This document shows, one piece after another, positions 43,653 to 52,620 of a DNA stretch of 64,000 bases. The stretch lies in NCBI RefSeq assembly GCF_900142725.1, contig NZ_FRBW01000004.1:124001-188000 (forward strand). Direction: 5' to 3'. The translations under genes and the position numbers were made by a program. The number at the start of each line of letters is the position of its first letter. Positions within the stretch are counted from its first letter, which is position 1. This DNA comes from Roseibium suaedae (GTDB taxonomy: Bacteria > Pseudomonadota > Alphaproteobacteria > Rhizobiales > Stappiaceae). The notes beneath the pieces were generated by a model. That model had not been told where the DNA came from. It was given only the letters and a program-made list of their open reading frames with translations, and ran no database searches.

Positions 43653-44462
43653 TCACGCCTCGAATGTGGCGATGACCGGGGCGTGATCGGACGGCTTCTC
43701 CCAGCCGCGCGCATCGCGCAGGACGCGGGTGCCCTTGATGTTTGCGTCCAGAGCCTGGGAAACCCAGACATGATCCAGGCGGCGGCCCTTGTCAGCGGCT
43801 GACCAGTCTTTCGCCCGGTAGCTCCACCACGTGTAGATCTTCTCTTCCATCGGCGTGAAGCGGCGCATGGCATCGATCCAGGCGCCCGTGTTGCGAACGT
43901 CCTCGAAGAGGTCGCATTCGAGCGGCGTATGGCTGACGACCTTCAGCAGAGCCTTGTGCGACCAGACGTCATGCTCATAGGGAGCGACGTTCAGGTCACC
44001 GACCAGAACTGCGGGCTTGCTGGTCTCCTCACCCTGCAGCCAGGCCTTCATTTCAGCAAAGAAATCGAGCTTGTGACCGAACTTCGGATTGATCTCCCGG
44101 TCCGGCTCGTCGCCGCCTGCCGGGACATAGAAGTTGTGCACCCGCAAGGGCGTGCCATTGAAGCTGATGTCGGTAGCGAGGTGGCGGGAGTCGCCCATAT
44201 CGCAGAAACCGCGCTTTTCCACATTGGTCAGCGGGCGGCGGGAAACGGTCGCAACGCCGTGATAGCCCTTCTGACCATTGATCTCGATGTGCTCATACCC
44301 TGCCTTGCGGAAGGAGTTGAACGGAAAGTTCGCATCCGGGCATTTCGTCTCCTGCAGGCACAGGACATCCGGGGCGATCTCTTCGAGGAATTTCTCCACG
44401 ATCGGCATCCTGAGACGCACCGAGTTGATGTTCCAGGTGGCAAGGGTCAGGCGGTCGGTCAT
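43653..44462 (-). CDS. xthA: Exodeoxyribonuclease III
   Basis: AP endonuclease/3'-5' exonuclease of base excision repair, with the endonuclease-exonuclease-phosphatase fold. It begins MTDRLTLATWNINSVRLR; catalytic elements are Glu in CLQETKC, Asp/Asn in VLVGDLNVAP, RRLDHVWVS and the terminal SDHAPVIATF. 269 residues from ATG 44462; the longer frame to 44624 has no family sequence. Solitary gene divergent from the GH25 lipoprotein. Confidence 0.94.
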   Translation of the reverse strand: MTDRLTLATWNINSVRLRMPIVEKFLEEIAPDVLCLQETKCPDANFPFNSFRKAGYEHIEINGQKGYHGVATVSRRPLTNVEKRGFCDMGDSRHLATDISFNGTPLRVHNFYVPAGGDEPDREINPKFGHKLDFFAEMKAWLQGEETSKPAVLVGDLNVAPYEHDVWSHKALLKVVSHTPLECDLFEDVRNTGAWIDAMRRFTPMEEKIYTWWSYRAKDWSAADKGRRLDHVWVSQALDANIKGTRVLRDARGWEKPSDHAPVIATFEA

Positions 44463-44670
44463 GAAAGCTCTTGAAGGTCTGGGGTGGAACGGCGCGGGGC
44501 CGGTAAGCAGGTAATCAGTCTTAGGCTGTTTGTATCCGCCTTTCCAGACCCGCGTTGCCTCTAAGGGCAAACAGGGCGGAGCGCGGATAAATTTTCCGGA
44601 ACCAGAGGGTTTCCGCCAGCCCACTGGCGATAAAGGGCTTTTTCAAACGACGCTTGTGGAGCGTTGCTTA

Positions 44671-45510
44671 ATGCTCTTCACCTTTTCGCGATCTGCATTA
44701 GATCTGCACTATCCGTTAAGGAATTTTCGACAATTTGAGCCATCTTTTGCGCGTTTCGTTAATCCGGCGAGTGTGGTTGTGTTTGAAGTTCTGCGTCAGT
44801 TTTGCGCCTTTGCCAGTCTCCTGTTCCTATCCTCCTGCTCGGTCTACGAGTTTCCGGATCCGACCCCAGAGGACTATGCCATTCACGGGATTGATGTCTC
44901 GAAATGGCAGGGCGACATTGACTGGCATGCGGTGAAGAAGGGCGGCGTCCACTTCGCCTGGATCAAGGCGACAGAGGGCGGTGATCATTATGACGACCGG
45001 TTTCTGACCAACTGGACCAACGCCCGCGCGGCAGGCGTTCCGCGTGGCGCCTATCACTTTTACTATTTCTGCCGCCCGGTTGAAGAACAGATCGCCTGGG
45101 TGAAGCAGATCGTGCCGGTTGATCCGACGGCCCTGCCCCTGGTGCTGGACATGGAGTGGAATGGTCACTCCAAGACCTGCCGTGACCGTCCGGGCAAGGA
45201 CGTGATCCTGCGGGACATGGTTCATTTCCTTGACGAGATGGAGAAGCACTATGGCAAGCGCCCGGTGATCTATTCCTCCGTCGACTTCCACCGTGACCGT
45301 ATGGTTGGTGAGTTGAAGAACGAGGAATTCTGGCTGCGGTCTGTCGCGGCCCATCCGACCCGCGCCTACATCAACCGCGATGACTGGGTCTTCTGGCAGT
45401 ACACGGCAGAAGGACGCGTCCCCGGGGTCAAGGGCAATGTCGACCGGAACACCTACTACGGAACGAAGTCCCAGTTCCGCAAATGGCTGCGGGGCGAGCG
45501 GTCCCGCTGA
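44671..45510 (+). CDS. Glycoside hydrolase family 25 lysozyme, probable lipoprotein
   Basis: Muramidase-like enzyme. The GH25 barrel begins HGIDVSKWQGDIDW, with the acidic catalytic cluster LPLVLDMEWNG and the C-terminal VFWQYTAEGRVPGVKGNVDRN. Before it lies a lipoprotein-type signal FASLLFLSSC, whose cysteine would be acylated. From ATG 44671 the signal would be unusually long (56 residues), so GTG at 44773 or 44779 is a credible true start. The target peptidoglycan could be the cell's own. Solitary gene. Confidence 0.85.
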   Translation: MLFTFSRSALDLHYPLRNFRQFEPSFARFVNPASVVVFEVLRQFCAFASLLFLSSCSVYEFPDPTPEDYAIHGIDVSKWQGDIDWHAVKKGGVHFAWIKATEGGDHYDDRFLTNWTNARAAGVPRGAYHFYYFCRPVEEQIAWVKQIVPVDPTALPLVLDMEWNGHSKTCRDRPGKDVILRDMVHFLDEMEKHYGKRPVIYSSVDFHRDRMVGELKNEEFWLRSVAAHPTRAYINRDDWVFWQYTAEGRVPGVKGNVDRNTYYGTKSQFRKWLRGERSR

Positions 45511-45514
45511 CCGG

Positions 45515-46012
45515 TCAGTCCTGGCCGGTTCCTTCGAACCTGGCCAGAAGTCGGACCATGATGGCGTCGAGGGCAGAAAAGTCCTCGTCGCTCAAACCTT
45601 CGACCAGCTTCTTCTGGGTGTTGCAGTGATCGGCAAGTGCTCCGTCGATCAGAGCAAAGCCTTTGGGTGTCAGCTGAATGTCCACGCTGCGCCCGTCTTC
45701 CGGATTTTTCCGGCGTTCCACCAGGCCAGCCTTTTCGAGCTGGTCTATTCTGTTCGTCATGGTGCCTGAAGAGACCATGGTCGTGTTCATCAGGGCGCCC
45801 GGCGATAGCCGGTAAGGCGCGCCGGAACGTCTCAGCGTTGCCAGCATGTCGAAGTTCGCGGCGTTCAGTCCATGAGCCGCAAAGGTCTTTTCCATTTCCC
45901 GGCTGAGGTGCGCCCTGATCCGGCCGAGGCGCCCGATCAAGGCCATTGGGCGCGTGTCCAGATCCGGACGCTCCAGGCGCCATTGCTCAATGATTTTATC
46001 GACATGATCCAT
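45515..46012 (-). CDS. MarR family transcriptional regulator
   Basis: A 165-residue winged-helix regulator, MDHVDKIIEQWRLERPDLDTRPMALIGRLGRIRAHLSREM at the start. The recognition region is SPGALMNTTMVSSGTMTNRIDQLEKAGLVERRKNPEDGRSVDIQLTPKG. It is divergent from an EamA transporter, and two tandem 16-bp palindromes in the 78-bp spacer are obvious operators. Start ATG 46012; the frame is open to 46252 across the spacer and is not coding there. Confidence 0.92.
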   Translation of the reverse strand: MDHVDKIIEQWRLERPDLDTRPMALIGRLGRIRAHLSREMEKTFAAHGLNAANFDMLATLRRSGAPYRLSPGALMNTTMVSSGTMTNRIDQLEKAGLVERRKNPEDGRSVDIQLTPKGFALIDGALADHCNTQKKLVEGLSDEDFSALDAIMVRLLARFEGTGQD

Positions 46013-46034
46013 GTCCGGACGATGGAATGAAAAT

Positions 46035-46050
46035 ATCTTGACGTCAAGAT
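46035..46050. promoter_or_regulatory. MarR operator 1
   Basis: ATCTTGACGTCAAGAT is a perfect 16-bp palindrome in the MarR-EamA spacer. Confidence 0.85.
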
Positions 46051-46060
46051 TTATCGATTT

Positions 46061-46076
46061 ATCTTGATGTCGAGAT
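46061..46076. promoter_or_regulatory. MarR operator 2
   Basis: ATCTTGATGTCGAGAT, a near copy of operator 1 centred 26 bp away, so two dimers could bind close to the same face of the helix. It is 15 bp before the transporter start. Confidence 0.82.
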
Positions 46077-46090
46077 AAATGAGGTTTCCA

Positions 46091-46975
46091 ATGTCCCGTA
46101 CATCCCTCCTGCTGATGACTGCTGCGGCTCCCGCGATCTGGGGCAGTTCCTATATCGTTGCGACCAGCTTCCTTCCTGGAGCAGATCCGATCATGGTGTC
46201 GCTGCTGCGCGCTCTGCCGCCGGGCCTTTTGCTGCTTGCCCTCACCCGGCAAGTGCCGCGCGGGGCCTGGATCTGGAAAGTCCTGCTCCTGGGCGCGCTG
46301 AACTTCTCGTTCTTCTGGAGTTTCCTGTTTCTATCGGCCTACCGGCTGCCGGGAGGTGTGGCGGCGACCGTGGGAGCGATCCAGCCCCTGATCGTGGTGA
46401 TCCTGGCGCGTCTTGTGCTGGGGGCCGCCTTGAAGCCTCTCTCGGTCGGAGCGGCCATTCTTGGAATGGGCGGGGTGGGACTGCTGGTTCTGGGCCCCTC
46501 CGCGTCACTTGATCCGGTGGGGATCGCAGCAGGTCTGGCCGGGGCGGTGTCCATGGCCCTTGGGTCTGTGCTGACGCGCAAGTGGCAGCCGCCAGTGTCG
46601 CCGTTGACCTTCACGGCCTGGCAGCTCACTGCTGGCGGACTTCTGCTTGTGCCAATTGCTTTTGGGACCGGCGCATCCCTGCCGCCACTCAGCATGGATA
46701 CGGCGATCGGTATCGGCTATCTGGGCCTGATCGGCGCTGCGCTGACCTATATCTTCTGGTTCAGGGGTATCGCCAAACTCGGACCGCAGACGGTTGCCCC
46801 CTTGGGGTTCCTGTCACCTGTCACAGCGGTTCTGCTGGGCTGGATCATTCTGGGTCAGGCCCTGACGCCAACGCAGATGGCTGGCGCTGCCATCGTTCTG
46901 ATCAGCGTCTGGCTGGGCCAGCGGGCGCAGCGGCCGCAGGCACCGGGAACACAAGGCCGGACTGCCGCAGCCTGA
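46091..46975 (+). CDS. EamA/DMT family transporter
   Basis: Ten-helix drug/metabolite transporter of 294 residues with two EamA repeats: the first opens LLLMTAAAPAIWGSSYIVATSFLPG, the second spans VGIAAGLAGAVSMALGSVLTRKW to the C-terminal LTPTQMAGAAIVLISVWLGQRA. Probably an exporter; the substrate is unknown. Start ATG 46091 with GAGG 7 bases upstream; ATG 46079 is too close to the operators. Likely repressed by the divergent MarR protein. Confidence 0.9.
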   Translation: MSRTSLLLMTAAAPAIWGSSYIVATSFLPGADPIMVSLLRALPPGLLLLALTRQVPRGAWIWKVLLLGALNFSFFWSFLFLSAYRLPGGVAATVGAIQPLIVVILARLVLGAALKPLSVGAAILGMGGVGLLVLGPSASLDPVGIAAGLAGAVSMALGSVLTRKWQPPVSPLTFTAWQLTAGGLLLVPIAFGTGASLPPLSMDTAIGIGYLGLIGAALTYIFWFRGIAKLGPQTVAPLGFLSPVTAVLLGWIILGQALTPTQMAGAAIVLISVWLGQRAQRPQAPGTQGRTAAA

Positions 46976-47004
46976 GTGCTGCGGCAGCTAAAACTGGCAA
47001 GGGA

Positions 47005-47592
47005 TCAGGGCTTGGGGGCCGCCACGATCAACGACCAGAACACCTTGTGTTTGGCCGATGAGGAATAGGCGGTCGCCAGACCGAAACGCGTGCCGTTCTT
47101 GTCAAGCATGACCGCATTGTGCTTGGGAGATTCCCGCCAGCCCGAGAAGGCTTCTGCCAGGGTCCGGTAGCCGCCGCTGACATTTTCAACGGCGGTGGTG
47201 TCCGGTTCGCCAATGGATGCCATGCGGGCGGAAAGCTTCTGTTCCGCGCCAAGAGAGGCGTTGACCGACCCCGCCCTTGCCATTGCGACGGCTTGTGACT
47301 TGGCGATTGCGGTCAGCTGCGGATCTGGCGTCAGGGCGCCAAGACCGTTGTTCTTCCGGTAAAGGGAGAGCATGGAGGCGGCGGATTGCTGATCAACGGC
47401 GGCATCTGGCCGGGCCATGGAGTCATAGAAGCTCGGCTTGGACGGCTTGGTCTCCGTGCAACCACTTAAGATCGCAGCGGCCAGCAGGCTGCCGGACAAA
47501 GCAAGGATGGCACGAGAAAAGGGGGCACGAACTGGCGAGCGTAAAGAAGCGCGAATCACGCGGGGAACCTCCGGAAATAACAAGAGAGCCAT
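47005..47592 (-). CDS. CAP/SCP-domain lipoprotein
   Basis: A protein of 195 residues from ATG 47592. Its signal ends in the lipobox LSGC (SLLAAAILSGCTETKP). The CAP domain (bacterial PR-1-like) includes SMLSLYRKNNGLGALTPDPQLTAIAKSQAVAMA and the end WSLIVAAPKP. The residue order ENVSGG...ESPKHNAVML matches the family cavity motifs. Function is unknown; bacterial CAP proteins are surface or periplasmic. An ATG at 47682 would add 30 residues; a GTG nearer the signal is also possible. Confidence 0.82.
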   Translation of the reverse strand: MALLLFPEVPRVIRASLRSPVRAPFSRAILALSGSLLAAAILSGCTETKPSKPSFYDSMARPDAAVDQQSAASMLSLYRKNNGLGALTPDPQLTAIAKSQAVAMARAGSVNASLGAEQKLSARMASIGEPDTTAVENVSGGYRTLAEAFSGWRESPKHNAVMLDKNGTRFGLATAYSSSAKHKVFWSLIVAAPKP

Positions 47593-47756
47593 CGCCTTTG
47601 ATCGCAGCAAAATTGCGGCGGATCGTCTGATCCCTGAAAGGATTTCTTGCCAAATGCCGGTCTGGTTCTTCTTTTCGATCAACGCCGATTCAGTAAGGCA
47701 ATACAGTAATTTTTAAGTGCAATGTGATCCAAAGGCAGGACTGAGCAAATCAAAGG

Positions 47757-48575
47757 ATGACGGATCATATGTCGGCCGGAGAAACTGGTGCACCTATACG
47801 TGTCATAATTGCGGATGACTCGACGACGGTATGCAAATTCGTGGAACGTGCGCTGAAGCTTACTGGCCGGGATTTCGACATCTCATTTGCTCACGATGGG
47901 CAGCAGGCGGTTCAACTCCTAAGCAAGCAGGTTTTTGATATTGCCTTTCTGGACATCAACATGCCGCAGCTCAACGGCATCGAAGTGATGGCGGCAATCC
48001 ATGTCATGGGAGCAAAGACTTTTGCTGTATCCATGTCCGACCGGCTGTCGGAAGCCTCACAGGAAAAGCTCAAGACCTTTGGTGCCTATGACTACTTGAA
48101 TAAGCCTTTTAACAACGGCCAGGTTCGTCAGCTCATTGAGACCTTTGAAGCCATTCGCCAGTCCTACAAGGTGCTGGTTGTTGATGACTCTGCCACGGTT
48201 CGGCGGATCGTCATGAAGGTGCTGCAGAAGAGCATCTTCGATCTGGAAATCGATGAGGCGGTCGATGGTCTGGATGCCATAGAGGCTGTCAAGAAAAACC
48301 CCTACCGGCTGGTATTCACCGACTTCAACATGCCGAACATGAATGGAATTGAGCTCGCTGAAAAGCTGGCGGCTTATACGGCCGGTTCCGATGTGGTGCT
48401 GATGTCGACTGAAATGAGCGACCTGCACGACAAGGCCGCCCAGCGGGTTGGGGCAAAGGCTTTTTTGCGCAAGCCGTTCTTCTCAGCCGATGTGGATACG
48501 ATCCTGCATCATTTGTTCGGTCTGAAACATTCTGCCTTTTCCAAGCAGGTCCGTATGTTTGCCATGAGCGCCTGA
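47757..48575 (+). CDS. Response regulator with two receiver domains and no output domain
   Basis: A 272-residue protein made of two tandem CheY-like receiver domains. Domain 1: acidic pair Asp20-Asp21, phospho-acceptor Asp66 in AFLDINMPQLNG, Lys116 in NKPF. Domain 2: DDSATVRR near 143, Asp189 in VFTDFNMPNMNG, RKPFF at the end. The Thr/Ser switch position in domain 1 reads AVSMSD. There is no DNA-binding, GGDEF or EAL domain, so it would act by protein contact, for example in a phosphorelay or at the flagellar motor. No kinase gene is adjacent. Confidence 0.9.
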   Translation: MTDHMSAGETGAPIRVIIADDSTTVCKFVERALKLTGRDFDISFAHDGQQAVQLLSKQVFDIAFLDINMPQLNGIEVMAAIHVMGAKTFAVSMSDRLSEASQEKLKTFGAYDYLNKPFNNGQVRQLIETFEAIRQSYKVLVVDDSATVRRIVMKVLQKSIFDLEIDEAVDGLDAIEAVKKNPYRLVFTDFNMPNMNGIELAEKLAAYTAGSDVVLMSTEMSDLHDKAAQRVGAKAFLRKPFFSADVDTILHHLFGLKHSAFSKQVRMFAMSA

Positions 48576-48628
48576 TCTCAGCTCCCGGCCAAAGCGGCTG
48601 TCTTGCCCGGTTTCCGTCAGGTCCCGTC

Positions 48629-48654
48629 GGACCGGTTCCTTTCGAAACCGGTCC
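48629..48654. terminator. Hairpin between the double-receiver gene and ccrA
   Basis: GGACCGGTT (48629-48637) and AACCGGTCC (48646-48654) form a perfect 9-bp stem in the gap of two convergent genes. No T-run follows on either strand, so a terminator role is uncertain. Confidence 0.45.
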
Positions 48655-48720
48655 AGTGGGGCGTGTCCGCTGCGCGGGGGAAAACCGCGCCCGGACATCT
48701 GGGAGCTTCCGTGTCCAGGA

Positions 48721-50016
48721 TCAGCGCTTGCCCGCGTCCAGAACGTCTTCGAACGTACGCAGGCCCGAAACCGGCGAGTTGACCAGCACGGCCATGTTGC
48801 CCGGAGCATGCTGGTTCTTCCACATCTTGGTATGCGCCTTCGGGATCTGGTCCCAGGGGAACACTTCCGACATGTAGGGGTCGATGCGCCGTTCGATCAT
48901 CAGCTTGTTGGCGGCCGAAGCCTGCTTCAGATGGGCAAAGTGAGACCCCTGCAGACGCTTCTGATGCATCCAGAGATACCGGACATCGAAGGTGCAGTTG
49001 AAGCCGGAGGTGCCGGCGCAGATCACGACCATGCCGCCCTTCTTGCAGATGAAGGTGGAGACAGGGAAGGTCGACTCGCCCGGATGTTCGAAGACGATAT
49101 CGACATTGTTGCCCTTTCCGGTGATGTCCCAGATGGCCTTGCCGAACTTGCGGACCTCGTTGAACCAGGTCTTGTATTCTTCCGAGTTGACCTTGGGCAG
49201 CTGACCCCAGCAATTGAAGTCCTTGCGGTTGATCACGCCTTTCGCGCCAAGGCTCATGACGAAATCGCGCTTGTCCTCATCGGAAATGACGCCGATCGCG
49301 TTTGCGCCTGCCGTGTTGATGAGCTGGATGGCATAGGAGCCCAGTCCGCCGGATGCGCCCCAGACCAGAACGTTCTGGCCGGGCTTCAGTTCATGCGGAT
49401 GATGGCCGAAGAGCATGCGGTAGGCGGTTGCCAGCGTCAGCGTGTAACAGGCGCTTTCTTCCCAGGTCAGGTGCTGCGGGCGCGGCATGAGCTGGCGGGC
49501 CTGCACCCGGCAATACTGGGCGAAGGATCCGTCATGGGTCTCGTAGCCCCAGATCCGCTGGGACGTGGAGAACATCGGATCGCCGCCATTGCATTCCTCG
49601 TCGTCGCCGTCGTCCTGATTGCAATGGATGACGACTTCATCGCCAACCTTCCAGCGCTTGACCTTGGAGCCGACGGCCCAGACGATGCCCGAGGCATCGG
49701 AGCCTGCGATGTGATAGGGCGCCTTGTGCACGTCAAAGGGGCTGATGGGTTCGCCGAGCCCGGCCCAGATGCCGTTGTAGTTGACCCCGGCGGCCATCAC
49801 GAGGACGAGAACCTCGTCGTCACCGATCTCCCAGGTCGGAACGACTTCGAGCTGCATTGCGTCTTCCGGCGGGCCATGACGTTCCCGGCGGATGGCCCAG
49901 GCATACATGTTCTTGGGAACATGCCCGAGAGGAGGAATTTCGCCCAGTTCGTAGAGGTCTTTCATCGGAACGATCTCCGCTGTCCGGTTATCGTTGGCCT
50001 CGGCCGCTGACGTCAT
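48721..50016 (-). CDS. ccrA: Crotonyl-CoA carboxylase/reductase
   Basis: Key enzyme of the ethylmalonyl-CoA pathway: NADPH-dependent reductive carboxylation of crotonyl-CoA to ethylmalonyl-CoA. The 431-residue MDR protein has the Ccr-specific N-terminal extension (KDLYELGEIPPLGHVPKNMYAWAI), AGVNYNGIWAGLGEPISPF, and IHCNQDDGDDEECNGGDPM. The NADP loop is WGASGGLGSYAIQL, followed by the FEHPGESTFPVSTFICKKGG block. It is divergent from ecm across a 329-bp spacer with a GTTTTGC/GCAAAAC palindrome. It serves growth on acetate or other acetyl-CoA-yielding compounds without isocitrate lyase. Confidence 0.96.
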   Translation of the reverse strand: MTSAAEANDNRTAEIVPMKDLYELGEIPPLGHVPKNMYAWAIRRERHGPPEDAMQLEVVPTWEIGDDEVLVLVMAAGVNYNGIWAGLGEPISPFDVHKAPYHIAGSDASGIVWAVGSKVKRWKVGDEVVIHCNQDDGDDEECNGGDPMFSTSQRIWGYETHDGSFAQYCRVQARQLMPRPQHLTWEESACYTLTLATAYRMLFGHHPHELKPGQNVLVWGASGGLGSYAIQLINTAGANAIGVISDEDKRDFVMSLGAKGVINRKDFNCWGQLPKVNSEEYKTWFNEVRKFGKAIWDITGKGNNVDIVFEHPGESTFPVSTFICKKGGMVVICAGTSGFNCTFDVRYLWMHQKRLQGSHFAHLKQASAANKLMIERRIDPYMSEVFPWDQIPKAHTKMWKNQHAPGNMAVLVNSPVSGLRTFEDVLDAGKR

Positions 50017-50345
50017 CTTCTGCTCCTCCCAGTGTGTCTGATCCTGCTACACCGGCCTCATGTCCGTCCTGACCGGGCACAGATCTTTGTTTTGCAACGC
50101 AAAACCCGTGAGGCCGCCGAAACGGCAATCACATCGTCTTTGCGCAACTATCCTGCGAAAAGGGGCTCATTTCTATACGACTATTGCTTATATTGCGCTT
50201 TTGACCAAGCGGCATTTTGCATTGCATATAAAAAGGCTTTTCAGGCCTGAGATAAAACGGCATGGTTTCCGTTGAAGGAAACCAGAGGCGGGACGGGTCG
50301 CGGCACTGGTCGCGCCTCCAGCCTTTGCGAGGAGGGAGCAGACTG
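50017..50345. promoter_or_regulatory. ccrA-ecm divergent regulatory region
   Basis: A 329-bp spacer between two divergent ethylmalonyl-CoA pathway genes. It contains the palindrome at 50089-50105, a TTGCGCAA palindrome at 50140-50147 and an AT-richer segment (50165-50240) suited to promoters, with TTTTGCATTGCAT near 50214. No gene is seen in it. Confidence 0.6.
50089..50105. promoter_or_regulatory. TTTGC-type palindrome, candidate operator for ccrA/ecm
   Basis: GTTTTGC-AAC-GCAAAAC, perfect 7-bp arms, 73 bp before the ccrA start. TTTGCAAA-like boxes are the known targets of RamB/PccR (ScfR) regulators of short-chain acyl-CoA assimilation; assignment here is inference. Confidence 0.6.
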
Positions 50346-52343
50346 ATGACAACGCCGGAAAAGCCGAAGGCAGAGCGGGACCGCCCCTGGATCTTCCGCA
50401 CCTACGCGGGCCATTCGACAGCCTCCGAGTCCAACAAGCTTTACCGGACCAATCTGGCGAAAGGGCAAACCGGCCTTTCCGTTGCCTTCGATCTGCCGAC
50501 ACAGACCGGATATGATCCAGATGATCTTCTCGCTCGCGGTGAAGTGGGAAAGGTCGGGGTGCCGGTTGCCCATCTGGGCGACATGCGCGCGCTGTTTCAC
50601 GAGATCCCTCTGGAGCGGATGAACACCTCCATGACGATCAACGCCACGGCCCCCTGGCTGCTGGCGCTTTATGCGGCTGCGGCAGATGAGCAGGGCGCGG
50701 ATCGCAAACTCCTGAATGGGACGACCCAGAACGACATCATCAAGGAATATCTGTCCCGCGGGACCTATGTCTTCCCGCCGGCGCCATCCCTGCAGCTGAC
50801 CACGGATGTGATCGCCTGGACCTATTCCAATATGCCCAAGTGGAACCCGATGAACGTCTGCTCCTATCATCTGCAGGAGGCAGGAGCGACGCCGGTTCAG
50901 GAATTGTCCTATGCTCTAGCGACCGCTATTGCGATCCTGGACGGACTGAAGGCAAGCGGCACCATTCCGGAGCAGGACTTCCCGGTGGCCGTGGGCCGCA
51001 TTTCCTTCTTCGTCAATGCCGGCATGCGTTTCGTGACCGAGATGTGCAAGATGCGCGCCTTCACCGAGCTCTGGGACGAGATCTGCCGGGAGCGATACGG
51101 GGTCGAGGACGAGAAATACCGCCGGTTCCGCTATGGGGTCCAGGTGAACTCCCTTGGCCTCACTGAACCGCAGCCGGAAAACAACGTCTACCGGATTCTG
51201 ATCGAGATGCTGGCGGTGGTTCTGTCCAAGAACGCCCGTGCCCGCGCCGTGCAGCTTCCGGCCTGGAACGAGGCGCTGGGCTTGCCCCGTCCGTTTGATC
51301 AGCAATGGTCCCTGCGTATGCAGCAGATCGTGGCCTATGAGACCGATCTTCTCGACTATGCGGATATCTTCGACGGCTCGTCCGAGATCACCCGCAAGGT
51401 GGAGGAGCTTAAGGCCGAGGCGCGTGAGGAACTGGCCCGGATCGACGCCATGGGCGGCGCAGTAGCTGCCGTTGAATCCAGTTACATGAAGCGCAAGCTG
51501 GTCGAATCCAATTCCGCCCGTCTTGCGGCCATCGAGGCCGGTGAGCAGATCGTCGTGGGCGTCAACAAGTGGACGGAAAGCGAGCCCTCTCCCCTCGCCT
51601 CGGGCGAGGATGGCGGCATCTTGACCGTTCCGGAACATGTTGAGGATGAAGCGGTCGAGAAGGTCAAGGCCTGGCGCGCGGCCCGGGATCAGGCTGCCGT
51701 TGACGCTGCCCTTGCGGATTTGCGCCAAGCAGCCAGCGATGGGCGCAACATCATGGAACCCTCGATTGCGGCGGCAAAGGCAGGGGTGACCACCGGCGAA
51801 TGGGGCCGCACTCTGCGCGAGGTTTTCGGCGAGTACAGAGCTCCGACAGGGGTAGGTCAATCGGTTCGGGACGACGCAGGTGATCTTGCTGCCGTGCGGG
51901 AGACCGTGGATGCAGTGTCCGCGAAAATGGGACGCAGGTTGAAGTTCCTGGTCGGCAAGCCGGGTCTTGATGGCCATTCCAATGGGGCAGAGCAGATTGC
52001 GGTCCGGGCAAGGGATTGCGGCATGGAGGTGGTCTATGAAGGCATCCGCCTCACCCCGGCGCAGATCGTCAATGCGGCGGTGGAAGAGGATGTCCACGTC
52101 ATCGGACTTTCCATCCTTTCCGGGTCCCATCTGGCACTTGTGCGGGACGTGATGGAGCGTTTGCGGGCCTCCGGCATGGGCGATGTGCCTGTTGTCGTTG
52201 GTGGAATCATTCCGGACGAAGACGCAGCCAGTCTCAAGGCCATGGGCGTTGCGGCGGTCTATACGCCGAAGGACTTCCAGCTGACCGACATCATGGCGGA
52301 TGTGGTGAAGATCGTCGCTGCGCGCGCTGAAAAAGCAGCATAA
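50346..52343 (+). CDS. ecm: Ethylmalonyl-CoA mutase
   Basis: Adenosylcobalamin-dependent mutase converting (2R)-ethylmalonyl-CoA to methylsuccinyl-CoA. The substrate barrel begins RPWIFRTYAGHSTASESNKLYRTNLAKGQTGLSVAFDLPTQTGYD. The C-terminal B12 domain has Asp542 and the cobalt-ligating His544 in LDGHSNGAEQIA, then LSILSGSH and VVVGGIIP. Single-chain, 665 residues; the Ecm-type sequence differs from methylmalonyl-CoA mutase, which is usually longer. Start ATG 50346 has GGAGGGAG 7-8 bases upstream. Divergent from ccrA. Confidence 0.95.
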   Translation: MTTPEKPKAERDRPWIFRTYAGHSTASESNKLYRTNLAKGQTGLSVAFDLPTQTGYDPDDLLARGEVGKVGVPVAHLGDMRALFHEIPLERMNTSMTINATAPWLLALYAAAADEQGADRKLLNGTTQNDIIKEYLSRGTYVFPPAPSLQLTTDVIAWTYSNMPKWNPMNVCSYHLQEAGATPVQELSYALATAIAILDGLKASGTIPEQDFPVAVGRISFFVNAGMRFVTEMCKMRAFTELWDEICRERYGVEDEKYRRFRYGVQVNSLGLTEPQPENNVYRILIEMLAVVLSKNARARAVQLPAWNEALGLPRPFDQQWSLRMQQIVAYETDLLDYADIFDGSSEITRKVEELKAEAREELARIDAMGGAVAAVESSYMKRKLVESNSARLAAIEAGEQIVVGVNKWTESEPSPLASGEDGGILTVPEHVEDEAVEKVKAWRAARDQAAVDAALADLRQAASDGRNIMEPSIAAAKAGVTTGEWGRTLREVFGEYRAPTGVGQSVRDDAGDLAAVRETVDAVSAKMGRRLKFLVGKPGLDGHSNGAEQIAVRARDCGMEVVYEGIRLTPAQIVNAAVEEDVHVIGLSILSGSHLALVRDVMERLRASGMGDVPVVVGGIIPDEDAASLKAMGVAAVYTPKDFQLTDIMADVVKIVAARAEKAA

Positions 52344-52620
52344 GCCCGCCGCCAGACTTCCGAAATTTCAACCCGGTGCGTGAGCGGCCCTCCGGCAAAG
52401 GGCGCTCGCAGCATCTGCTGCATCAATCTGTTTTCAATGAGATTTTCTTGGTTCTGGATAGTAAAATTGCTGCGACGCAGAATAACTTAAAGTGATCATG
52501 TGTCACGGCAGGTCTTAAGACCAAAGTTGTGGACTGTCTTTCTTGATTATCTTGGGCTGTTAGCGCTTTCTCAATGTGTTTGGCCGAGCATATTTCGGCC
52601 ATTTACTGAGAGATCTGAAA

